Assembly (NCBI GenBank): GCA_001692895.1
Contig: KV748190.1
Coordinates: forward strand, 2,195,645 to 2,259,644
Reading direction: 5' to 3'
DNA: 64,000 nt
DNA from: Cenococcum geophilum 1.58
Lineage: Eukaryota > Ascomycota > Dothideomycetes > Gloniales > Gloniaceae
The translations under genes were made by a program, and so were the position numbers. The stretch's first letter is position 1; each line of letters opens with the position of its first letter. Below are positions 34,819-44,299 of this stretch, piece after piece. The notes under the pieces are model-generated. The model was given only the letters and a program-made list of their open reading frames with translations. It was not told the origin of the DNA and ran no database searches.

Positions 34819-37500
34819 CTTTAGTACATAGCCAGTCCGTTTACTAGTCTAAAAAAAAACTTTATATTTATAAGAACTATAACGGGTATAGAACGTTATT
34901 AAATCTTTAGATATAGGGTTTATCCTAATTCAGTAGAAAGCTTAATAGATATTAAGTTTAGTAAAGATTTTTGCCTAGCTTAGACGTATAAGGGTCTCGT
35001 TAATTAAAGGAATAGGGTACTAGTCCTTTTAAGTAATAGCGTTTAGCTTTTAATAGTTAATATAAAAACAAAGGCCTTTATTAGGCTTTTTTACAAATAG
35101 GATAGGGGAAGTAAAAGGGGCTTAACTTAGCTTAATAAACCCTTTATCTAGGTTATCAATTAAGTACTACTTTATTGCTTTTAACTTATCCATTAATTAT
35201 TAGTAGAGGGGGCTATAGCCTAGCGAGTTATTAGCTTCTAATTAAATCTTATAATTATACATCTGGTAAGGGGGTAACTTATTTAAGGCCGCTTTTAAGA
35301 ATATATCCTTATAATCTATATAAATAGTAGGAAAGAGGCGTTTAACTAGTTCCTTATTAGTTTCCTTAGCCGGCTTTTTCTCCCTATTATTAATAATTCG
35401 GTTAATCTTATATAGGCTTATTATAAAGACCTTATTGTCCTTCTAGTATATATTAAAGTAAAACACTATAGCGCTAATTGTGGTGATGTCTACTATAGGG
35501 GGTTTATATAATAATAGGGGTATATATAACTTTAGGGGCTTCTAGGGTACTAGCGTTATTATTACTCCTTTTAGCTCCTATTATATCTTTTAGAGGTTAT
35601 CCCTTATATCCTATTAATACGTTCTTTTCTATACCGGTTAGATCTGCGCGACTTAGACATTATCTACATTACTTTCTATCCCGCTTCTGTATATAGAGTC
35701 CTCTTTAGACGTAACGCTTTAGGAGAGTATCTTTATTAGTATAGAGTTCTTTCCAGTTTCGCGGCGGGCGTCTTTTTAGGCAAAGGCTAGGTTACGGGCC
35801 TAGACATCCTACTAGTAGGTAGGGTCAGCCTTTACGGCTAGTATCTTATAATTAGTTCGAATTTCCCTAATAAATAAGGGTAGTTTTAGTCTATCCTCCG
35901 GCTAGATAAATTGTCTTTATTATATATTTAGCCAAATATTAAAATAGGACATCCATTTTCGGCTAAGGATTATATTATAGAACCCTAGGTCTAGGATGTA
36001 GAAAGGGATACTATATTAGCGTTATCTATTAAAAGCGATATATAACTTTAATACGTGGGTAACCGGCTAACCAGCTTAGCCGTTATAGCCTTTTACCTAG
36101 ACAGGCTTCTCTAATTAGGTGGCTTTTATATTTAGAAATTTGGCAATATTATTTATATAGGTAGTATTTATAAAGGCGAAGCCATTTACTCTAGTATTAA
36201 TAAGGGCGGTTATATTTACTCTATATCTATTTTAAGATACTATATATAGAATAGTAAAATGCTTCCCACCTATTAACTAACTAAGATTAATCTCTTTAAG
36301 ATTAATAGGGTACCCTAGGGGGGAGTCTTTCCCTAGGGTTCTTCTTTTCCTAACTTATCAGACGTTTCTCCTTCCTCTATCTCCTTAATATCGCCTATAT
36401 CCCTTAGCTCTGGGCAAGATAAAGTAAAGTAACCCTCCTTATTACAGTTATAGCACGTAGCCAAGGCGGGGTCAATTGGGGTATTACGACGAGTACCAGT
36501 TAAGGGCGTAGTACGTAGCTAGTCGGGCAAGGCTCGCCGGTGCGTAGTTGTGACCGCTTTTGGTGCAAGAGCAGTTGTAGCTTATCTTCCTACTCCGGCT
36601 CCTATAGGTGCGGCTAGCGAGTTCCGATCGCTACGTAGTCGCTTCTACTAATTAGGGTAGGTATTAATCCACTTTAGTTCTGTATCTAAAAATAGGCAAT
36701 AAGCTATAAGTCTTTTATAGGTTAGTAGGTTATTTAAGGTTATAGCAATCTTTTCTTATAGCCGGATTATTAGCTTATTATATAGGTCCAAACGGTAGTT
36801 CTTAAGGGGAACCTAGCCTTCTCCCGTAAGGTATAGGAATTAAGTCTAAAATTTAGCAAAGGGTTAGTTTGGTTTTATTATTAGGCGATTATAATTATAC
36901 TAGGTATCCTATACTTTATTTAGGTTAATATAAATAGCAGCTAGGTGCTATATTATCTTATTAATAGATATAAATTAGATAGGGGAATTGTCCTCAAACT
37001 TAGCTTAAAGGTGCCATTAGGCGTCCCCTATAGTTCGACCAAAGAGGTAGAGTATTTTAGCTTCTTTAGAAAGAAAATAGTTATAGTTAATATGGAGCTT
37101 TCCTCATACCTAAATCCTCTAATTCTTAAAGGTAGGGTCTATCCTATTAGACAGTGGTTAGGGGTTAGGAAGCTTAACAGACTTTAATTATTTTGTTATT
37201 ATATCCGTACTCCCTAGTATATCATATTCGGTTAAGTAAATAGGACAACTAGGACTTCTGGAAGGGGGGGCTAAGCTTTATAGGGCCGTAAGGCTGTCTA
37301 GGATCTCTTATAGGGTCTCCTATATACTTTAAGCTTAGAGACAGTCGGCTTCCTAATTGGCCATTAGGGCACGAATCTATTTATATACGTCCATACTGTC
37401 ATTATTATCCTCAATTTTAGATCCTAATTGAATCTCATATTCTTCTTAGGTTAGGGCAGCTCTTTTAAATAAGCTTACTTTAGGTGCCATCATTAGCTTT
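34819..37500 (-). pseudogene. element D gag-protease-reverse transcriptase region, fossil
   Basis: The minus strand carries the 5' half of D: gag about 37490-36350 (acidic N terminus with DNNDSMDVYKQIRALMANQE-like residues), protease about 36250-35950, and the first part of reverse transcriptase up to the E insertion. Homologous to 29066-31800 of E. Many breaks. The open stretch at 36945-37187 on the plus strand is an antisense shadow of gag. Confidence 0.82.
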
Positions 37501-37721
37501 TTAGGGTTTATTAAAATTGTATAATTCGGTTTTAATTCCGGGGGTATAGGTCTAGTCCTATCTGGCTTATAGGGTGGGATATTATTAAGGCCTTCCCAGG
37601 CAATGTAGAGTTATTTTAGTGTCTAAGTATAGCGCGTTAACGCGTCGTTGCAGATAAAGTTTCTTATAGGGTGGGATATTATTAAGGCCTTCCTACGTAG
37701 GGTAGGGAGAGCTTAGTATAA

Positions 37722-37933
37722 TGTTACAGCTTATATAAATGCCTCTGGACCAAAGCTTATAGAATACTATATTACGAAGATATTAAGCTAAGAAGAAGGG
37801 AAAAAGGGGTCGCTAGGACCGATATAAACAAATATATAGGGTAAGCCGCCAAGGCGCTAGCTCCAGGCGAGCCAATCGCGGGTCGGCAGAATATGGCAGA
37901 ATTTAGCAGGTAACGTGCGATAGCGCCGTTACA
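37722..37933 (-). repeat. 5' LTR of element D
   Basis: 212 bp, TGTTACAGCTTATATAAATG...GCGCCGTTACA, followed by CGTAT at 37934-37938. Confidence 0.95.
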
Positions 37934-37938
37934 CGTAT

Positions 37939-38800
37939 TACTAAGGCTATTTAGAATAGCTTTAAAGAGCTAAAGAAATTTAAATAAGAAGTGTTTAGAG
38001 TAAAGTCTTACTTTTTAGCAAAAGAGTAAGGATATAGGCGTCCTATAGATAACCTAGAATATCCTAAAGACCTAATTTTAGACCTAGAAAATAAGAATAA
38101 CTTAGTTAATATGGCTTTTAGCGCTTCCCCGTTAACTAAGTATAGTTTTAAAGGCTATACTAAAGGCAAGAATAGGGCTGTTACGCCTTAAGGCATTAGG
38201 ACTACTACTCTATACCTTAATCCTGGTATCCTTAATAATAAAGTAGTGCCTATAGAAGTCAACCGTAAACTAAAGGATCTAAGTAAGCCTAAGGAAGATA
38301 GCCCCCAGGATACTGCCCCTAAACGATTATTAATAGTTATTAATACTTTAGGAGACACCAATAAACCAGTAATATTATACCGCCTAACGCCTTCACCAAT
38401 TTCGGAAAAAGGTGCTACTTTAGAAGAGTAGGCAATTAATTTTAGTATTCTAAAATCTCCCTTATAGAAGAAAATGTAAGCGGAAATAGATACTGTTTAA
38501 AGAAGAGTGTCTTTAAAACTTAAAGCTGGAGCTGTTAATATATAAAAGGATATAAGTGCGGAAATTAAGGTAGAGGACGTCGCAGATAAAGATAATAGGC
38601 AAAATATAGAGATAATGATTAAGGACGGAGTATAGGCTACTTTAGAGAAGTTAGGGGAGTATTAGGTATTAGATTGTCTTCTATTTTTTAGGCATTTATT
38701 ACCTACTAAGAACATTATAAGGAAACGTTAGGGGATAACGTTTTAGGTAGAGGAGGTAATATAGTAGTATCAAATACCCTTAGTTATTTTGGGTTGTTTT
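37939..38800 (+). pseudogene. long unrecognised gene, 3' part (continues from 25556)
   Basis: The frame interrupted at 25556 resumes here after the CGTAT duplication: lysine-rich KELKKF, then a 61-residue open stretch at 38246-38431 (MPIEVNRKLKDLSKPKEDSP) and an acidic/amphipathic C-terminal part near 38540-38660 (ISAEIKVEDVADKDNRQNIE). Stops again fall at likely Gln codons. The legible coding character fades after about 38700-38800. No family recognised. Together with 23311-25556 this was a protein of about 1000 residues or more. Confidence 0.55.
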
Positions 38801-40003
38801 TCTTTTTATATATAGGAGGTTTAGGGCTATATATATATAACGGAAGAAGCTTAGGTTCTGGCCTTACTAATAAACAATTTAATTCTTTTCTCCCCTCTAC
38901 TTGTTCTTCTACCCTACTGGTATAATTAGCTAAAAGGTAGGAAGTATTAAAATTGCTTAACTATTAAAAAGTTAGTAAATATACTTCTAAAACGCCCTCT
39001 CTGGTTAACTCTAATATATATATAATTACCTATTTAGGTTAGAATTAAGAATCTAAACTAAATTAAAATCTACTTATATTTATCTAGATTTCGTATTAAC
39101 CGTATTAAAGTATTATTAGAATAGCAATAGCTTACCTTACCCTTTATAACCGCGATAAGGACTAAAACCTCTTCCTCTTTCTTATATCTAGTGTGTTCTA
39201 AATATATTATATATTTAGGCTTTATAAGCTTAATAGACTATAATTCGCAGGCAATAGCACCTAAGTATTGCGCAAAGTAGGCTAGCGTGGGGGTAGGCTT
39301 AGAGAGAGTCGCGGTTATATAGCGGATATAGTAGCGACTAATATAGCGACACTAGTAGTAGCGGTAGATATAGCAGTATTAGACAGGAAGTTAATTAATA
39401 AAGTTTAACTCTAGCTCGGCGTCAAATTAACACTAGAAATCCTAAATATCGCATCTATACCCTATAAAGAAGGGTATAGTATACAATTATATTTAAGACC
39501 GGCTGCACGCAACTCCTACTATAGACTTTTAGATAGTAGATCTGCGTGCTCCCATTTGTTTATATAGTCATTAAGGCGTTTGCATATAGTAATTAGGTGG
39601 AATTAATATGCTATTTAATATAGCAGAGTATATAGAATGGCAACAGTATAATATATTAGAAATAGAGCAGATTTACTAATAGCTATAGGTACTGCTAATA
39701 TCTAAGCCTATGTCTAAAGTCTCTTAAGAATATAATTCTTTTTGGCATCTAAATTTGCCCCCTTCTTATTATATATTTTACGTTCGGGCGTTCTTAACTA
39801 AAGTAAATAATTATAGCGACTACAGCAGGAGCCTTTATTAGTATTAGCAGCAACTAAAGCGTTAGGCTTAGCGAAATACTTATATAGTATTTCCTTAATA
39901 CACTTGTGGTCGTTACATAGCTAGAAAAACTTATCTCCCATCTCTATACGCTTCTACTTATCTTCCTTTTTACCTCCCTACTTTAATTAGGTGGTATCGC
40001 TAG
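38801..40003 (-). other. unassigned sequence with a possible minus-strand coding remnant
   Basis: Minus-strand reading near 40000-39800 gives IEMGDKFFxLCNDHKCIKEI and further residues with few stops other than likely Gln codons. The Cys/His spacing loosely recalls the zinc-finger start of some hAT-type transposases, but I cannot confirm a family. Another legible stretch lies near 39560-39440 (SLQQELRAAGLKYNCILYPS). Nothing recognisable between 38800 and 39300. The reading ends abruptly at the inverted repeat starting at 40004. Confidence 0.35.
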
Positions 40004-40246
40004 CTACATTAGGAAAAAAATTTACTAGCATTTAATTTTACTTTTTTACCATTTTAGCATTTTCTAGCATTTCTAGCATTTTTTAGCATTTAGCAGCTAA
40101 ATGCGGCATTTATTACTAAGTACTAGCATTTAGCCGCCAAATGCCGCATTTATAATTAAGTATTAGCATTTAGCTGCTAAATGCTAGAAAATGCTAAAAT
40201 GGCAGAAAAGTAAAATTAGATGCTAGTAAATTTTTTCCTAATATAG
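40004..40246. mobile_element. 243-bp MITE-like inverted-repeat element
   Basis: The ends CTACATTAGGAAAAAAATTT (left) and CTATATTAGGAAAAAATTTA (right, reverse complement) match over about 65 bp. The interior holds three short palindromes of the type GCATTTAGCNGCTAAATGC. No coding capacity. A target duplication is not clear. A third, related terminus lies at 44042-44107, so the real element may be longer. Confidence 0.75.
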
Positions 40247-40254
40247 AGGCTCCG

Positions 40255-40549
40255 CATAAAGTTTAAAGTTCTGCACAAAGTTCCGTACGAAGCTCTGCGC
40301 GAAGCTTTACACAAAGCTCTGCACGAAGTTCTACACGAAGCTCTACACGAAGCTCTACACAAAGCTCTACACGAAGTTCTACACGAAGTTCTGCACGAAG
40401 CTCTACATGAAGCTCTACACGAAGCTCTACACGAAGTTCTACACGAAGTTCTGCACGAAGCTTTGCACAAGGCTCTACACGAGGCTCTACATGAGGCTCT
40501 ACACAAAGCTCTATACGAAGCTCTGCACGAAGCTCTATACAAAGCTCTA
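40255..40549. repeat. 12-bp minisatellite (GAAGCTCTACAC), left part
   Basis: About two dozen tandem units of GAAGCTCTACAC with variants (GAAGCTCTGCAC, AAAGCTCTACAC). Long repetitive open frames here arise because the unit is a multiple of three. The array is interrupted by the Fot1-like element and resumes at 42382. Confidence 0.95.
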
Positions 40550-42379
40550 ACGGGTTAGCCACCCAGACGAGACAGCCACCCACTCGAGACAGTGCACGGA
40601 CCAGAAAATCAAGATCAATTTGATATCAAAATCAATAACCCAAATCTATTACATAAATACACTATAATCCATTGGTAGTTCCTTCCAAACCTTCTTTGCA
40701 AAGATAATAACTCCTTATAATATAGCCCTCCTTTCCTTTGCTGTAGTCTCTTCCTGCTCCTTTTAAAGCTTTTCCTTGTTCTTCTTTTGAGCCTTAGCCA
40801 CAGATAGAACTCGCGCCTTCCCATATGCAGCTTTTGTCTTACTGTAACGCTGCTTCTTCTGCTTTTTAAGAAGCTCTTAATTCGTTCGCTTAAGGATTAT
40901 ATTATCAGCTACCGTACTTAAGGTAAACTGCTGAATATTGTGTATAACTTCAGAATGAAAGGGTAATGCACCTTGTAAAAGCTGCCTAAATATAGCCGTA
41001 AGTTTCTTCTCTATGGAAGGAGACATAGGTATATCAAATCAATGGCCGTTCTTGTCCGTAAAGCTTATGCAAGGAGTCGTTAGCTAAGTCGTTGGCTAAG
41101 CTATTGGCTTAATCTTTTATAAAATAACTAAAGGATTAAACGGTAGAAGACCTGTTGCTTGCTATGCACTTGCTATATTCGTGGGTGATATAGCTTTATA
41201 TCGTGCAGCTTGGTAATACTTAAGGAACTTAGGCTTAGTAATATTAACAGCTCTATAAAACGCAAAGTTGTAAAGGCGCTTTTTATAAGCTCTTGCCAAA
41301 GGACTAAATATACCAACATCTAGGGGTTAAAGTAGGTATGTCGAATGAGGTAGTAGACAGAGGGGGATAATCTTGTAAGTCTCGCAATACTTAGCGAACT
41401 GTATTAACACGTCGCTCTTATGTCCGTTAAGAATTAATAAGCGATAGATTCCTTAGAGTTATGGCTTTGTATATTAATTGAAGTATTTCAACCAATTAAC
41501 TGCAATATCTAAATTTATCCACCCTGAATCGCTTACTTAAATAACTGTCTCGTGATCAAGTTCGGGTAATATCCAAGATCGTTATACTTGTTTCCCTTAA
41601 AATATAAGGTAGGGAGGTAATTGATATTGACCTCCCGATATACACTCAATAATAGACACCCAATCGCGATTGCCTGGCTCCGTAATAAAGGCTTAAGCCT
41701 CCAATTAAGGAATAAGCACCTTAACCTTATCGCCCACCCCCATCGCAATTCCTTTCTCATCCATATTATATTAATCGCTCGGGGGAATCGCGTACTTGGC
41801 AACGGTAGCTTTATAAAGGCTAAACCATTCCTTAATAATATTTAGATCCTTAGAATCCTTTCGCTTTTAATTAAGGCCTCGGGCAAATTAAGCTTAAAGC
41901 TCTAGGTGTCGGGCAAGGAAGTTTTTATACCAGTGTTGACCAAGCTCTAGAGGACACTTCTTTGCAATAAGGATACTTTTAGCCATAGATTCAAGGTGTT
42001 AAATTTGAGGTGGCCAACCCCAAGCTCCCATTATATTAATCCATTTAACTAGAGAGGACTCCTCAATAACCGAGAGCTTTTGAAGCTTTTGGTGATACTC
42101 CTTGCTTAATTGGCGGCCGTTACGACGGTGGTAAATAGAAGAAGGCGACAGGTTGTATATTTTGGCAAGCTCACGGCCAGATAGGTCAGGATTGGCTTCT
42201 AATAATTGAAGAACAATTTGCATACGATCTTCCTTGCTAAGCGATAGCGATTTGGGGGTGGTAGAGGACATGGTGGTGGTGTAGTAAAAGGAGTATTTTG
42301 ATGTTTTGATTTTGATTTTGGTAGGGGGTCCGTGCACTGTCTCGAGTGGGTGGCTGTCTCGTCTGGGTGGCTAACCCGT
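40550..42379 (-). mobile_element. Fot1/pogo-type DNA transposon (Tc1/mariner superfamily), inactive
   Basis: 1830 bp with perfect 53-bp terminal inverted repeats (40550-40602, 42327-42379; outer bases ACGGGTTAGCCACCC) and a TA duplication on both sides (40548-40549, 42380-42381). The size fits the Fot1 group. It carries one transposase frame on the minus strand and lies inside a minisatellite, whose units flank it on both sides. Identical inverted repeats suggest a fairly recent insertion, though the transposase frame already has many RIP-type stops. Confidence 0.93.
40615..42271 (-). pseudogene. Fot1/pogo DDE transposase
   Basis: ATG at 42271 opens a CENP-B/psq-type helix-turn-helix region (EANPDLSGRELAKIYNLSPS, SIYHRRNGRQL). 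A second DNA-binding part follows (KNFLARH), then the DDE core: NMDEKGIAMGVGDK (first Asp), LLILNGHKSD, where the usual second Asp is Asn (a G-to-A change), and LLPHSTYLL with PLDVGIFSPL (third Asp). The C terminus is basic and coiled (KKQKKQRYSKTKAAYGKARV), ending at 40615. Stops lie mostly at CAA-derived TAA codons after codon 90, and the 1657-bp span is not a multiple of three, so at least one frameshift is present. The transposase would cut at the inverted repeats and insert at TA. It cannot now make a full product. Confidence 0.93.
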
Positions 42380-42381
42380 TA

Positions 42382-42690
42382 CACGAAGCTCTACACGAAG
42401 CTCTACACGAAGCTCTACACGAAGCTTTACACAAGGCTCTACACGAGGCTCTACACAAAGCTCTGCATATAGAGGCTCTGCACGAGGCTCTGCACGAAGC
42501 TCTACACGAAGCTCTACACAAGGCTCTGTACGAAGCTCTACACGAAGCTCTGCACAAAGCTCTATATAAAGCTCTACACGAAGCTCTGTATAAAGCTCTA
42601 CGAAGCTCTACACAAAGCTCTACATATAGAGGCTCTGCACGAGGCTCTGCGCGAAGCTCTACACGAAGCTCTACACAAAGCCTTTGTGTG
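42382..42690. repeat. 12-bp minisatellite (GAAGCTCTACAC), right part
   Basis: Continuation of the 40255-40549 array beyond the transposon, about 25 units with variants, including two inserted ATATAGAG blocks (near 42470 and 42627). The TA duplication shows the transposon entered a TA inside a unit. Confidence 0.95.
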
Positions 42691-42842
42691 TGCGCGCGAC
42701 ACACTACTATCGGGTCCCCGCTATATTCCCGATAGCCTCTACACATGCCTCTGCCAAGTATACCCCCTATATACACCTAGGTAGCCACCTCATTTTTTAC
42801 CCTTCCTTACATCCTCCCTACCTAGGAAGACACCAGAACGAC
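42691..42842. other. short unique spacer between minisatellites
   Basis: Non-repetitive and C-rich, with most CA dinucleotides kept. Contains GGTCCCCGCTATATTCCCGA and CACCTAGGTAGCCACCTC. No gene recognised. Confidence 0.6.
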
Positions 42843-43290
42843 AGCCAGCAGACGACCGTCGCCGGAGCCAGACGACCGTCGCCAGAGCTAGATGACCGTC
42901 AGAGCCAGACGACCGTCGTCAGAGCCAGACGACTGTCGCCGGAGCCAGATGACCCGTCGCCAGAGCTGGACGACCGTCGTCAGAGCCAGACGACCGTCGT
43001 CAGAGCCAGACGACCGTCGTCAGAGCTAGACGACCGTCGCCGGAGCCAGATGACCGTCGCCAGAGCTAGACGACCGTCGCCGGAGCCAGAATGACCGTCG
43101 CCAGAGCTGGACGACCGTCGTCAGAGCCAGACGACCGTCGCCGGAGCCAGATGACCGTCGCCAGAGCTGGACGACCGTCGTCAGAGCTAGACGGCCGTCG
43201 CCGGAGCCAGATGACCGTCGCCAGAGCTAGACGACCGTCAGAGCCAGACGACCGTCGTCATCGCCACACGACCGTCGCCAGAGCCACACG
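42843..43290. repeat. 20-bp minisatellite (CAGAGCCAGACGACCGTCGT)
   Basis: About 22 tandem copies of CAGAGCCAGACGACCGTCGT with alternating variants (CCGGAGCCAGATGACCGTCG, CAGAGCTGGACGACCGTCGT) and a few shortened units. It is CG-rich and not RIP-mutated, in sharp contrast to its surroundings. The open frames over it are products of the repeat, not a protein I can support. Confidence 0.95.
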
Positions 43291-43357
43291 ACAACCGTTC
43301 GAACGACCAGCCAGCGAACACGATAAACGATTCGATCGATCGATCGAATTAAGGTGA

Positions 43358-43566
43358 CATAGACAGGTAGGCACAGATAGGTAGGCATAGACGGGTAGGT
43401 ATAGACGACGGACAGACAGACAGGTAGGTTAGGTAGCAAGCAGGTAGGTAGGTAGGCAGGTAGGTAGGCAGGCAGACAGGTAGGTAGGCAGGCAGGCAGG
43501 CAGGCAGGTAGTAGTAGGTAGGTCAGTAGGTAGGCAGGTAGGTAGGTTGGTAGGTAAGCAGGTAGA
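43358..43566. repeat. GGTA/GGCA tetranucleotide-type tract
   Basis: Long purine-biased tract of GGTA, GGCA and CAGA tetramers (AGACAGGTAGGTAGGCAGGC and similar), degenerate at the 5' end and regular near 43440-43520. Confidence 0.93.
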
Positions 43567-43728
43567 AGAGAACCGTCGCTATATTATATTAAATTATCTA
43601 AAATAATATAATTTATTTTGCACCAACTGCGTAGGAAGAGTGAATGGTGTAAGGAGGGTATTATATATAGAATGCGCGAGGAGGGGCATTATATATTAAT
43701 TGCGCATTAAGTGCAAAAATGCCGTAAT

Positions 43729-44005
43729 TAGCTGCACTATATTATTAAATACAGCAGTATGCCGCACTGCATTATTAAATATAGCAGTATGCCGCACTGC
43801 ATTGTTGAATATAGCAGTATGCCGCACTATATTATTAAATACAGCAGTACGCAGCAGTATGCCGCACTGCATTGTTGAATATAGCAGCTATGCCGCACTA
43901 TATATTATAAATGCAGCAGTACGCAGCAGTATGCCGCACTGCCATTATTAAATGCAGCAGTATGCCGCCACTGCATTATTAAATACAGCAGTATGCCGCA
44001 CCTTA
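43729..44005. repeat. 30-bp minisatellite
   Basis: About nine copies of a 30-bp unit made of ATTATTAAATACAGCAGTAT plus GCCGCACTGC. Some copies have lost or gained a few bases, and some carry an extra ACGCAGCAGT block. Sequence between 43567 and 43728 is AT-rich and unassigned. Confidence 0.93.
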
Positions 44006-44041
44006 GTCGATACCATACGCTACACGTTGTAGTGCGCGGAA

Positions 44042-44107
44042 TGCGCATTTGGCCGCCAAATGCTGCCAAATGCTGTAAAAATGCTGGTAAATTTTTTCCT
44101 GACGTAG
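44042..44107. repeat. isolated terminus related to the 40004 inverted-repeat element
   Basis: The reverse complement begins CTACGTCAGGAAAAAATTTA, then CCAGCAT and GCATTTGGCGGCCAAATGC-type palindromes, matching both terminus and subterminal repeats of 40004-40246. It lies just after the last minisatellite, so it could be the true right end of a 4.1-kb element starting at 40004. Confidence 0.6.
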
Positions 44108-44299
44108 TAAGTTATCTAAGTTTATAGAGTCAACTAACGGTGATTAGGATTGGTGTAATGGTAACGGTTAAGAGGTAGAAGAAGGGTGGGATAATAATAA
44201 TAATAATAATTCATTGCTTAACGTCCAATTTGGATCCCTATTGGGCCCACGCGGACTACTCCTTATTTACATATAGGGAGAAAACTCTATTTAAGAAAA

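Larger units (their letters stand above)
25557..37933 (-). mobile_element. element D: Ty3/Gypsy chromovirus fossil, interrupted by element E
   Basis: LTRs of 212 bp (TGTTACAGC...GCCGTTACA) lie at 25557-25768 and 37722-37933, with a perfect CGTAT target duplication (25552-25556, 37934-37938). Without E the element is about 6.18 kb, the same as E. Minus-strand order: gag about 37490-36350, protease about 36250-35950, reverse transcriptase about 35200-34820 continuing at 28619-28300 beyond E, RNase H about 28200-27900, integrase about 27500-26900, chromodomain about 26350-26100. A purine-rich tract adjoins the 3' LTR near 25770-25790. Decayed, with many breaks. Its insertion split the unrecognised gene at 23311. 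Confidence 0.93.

Noticed and set aside
39700-40003. hAT transposase N-terminal zinc finger
   Set aside because: The Cys/His spacing does not fit well and no dimerisation domain or catalytic motif was found, so only an unassigned remnant is listed.
40216-40583. Arg/Ser/Cys-rich and Val/Glu/Leu-rich open frames of about 107 residues
   Set aside because: They are translations of the 12-bp minisatellite in two frames; no composition or start context supports a protein.
41533-41845. Open frames of 89 and 74 residues inside the Fot1-like element
   Set aside because: Shadows in other frames of the transposase, whose motifs read through in one minus-strand frame.
42237-43357. Long open frames over the satellite cluster (179, 129, 136 and 88 residues)
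   Set aside because: They arise from repeat units that keep frames open; the reading follows the repeat, not a gene.
43700-43951. 83-residue frame with repeated LLNTAVCRTA, peptide-repeat-like
   Set aside because: It is the 30-bp minisatellite, whose unit is a multiple of three.
40555-44010. CRISPR-like array of regular repeats
   Set aside because: Units are contiguous with no unique spacers, and the context is eukaryotic; these are minisatellites.
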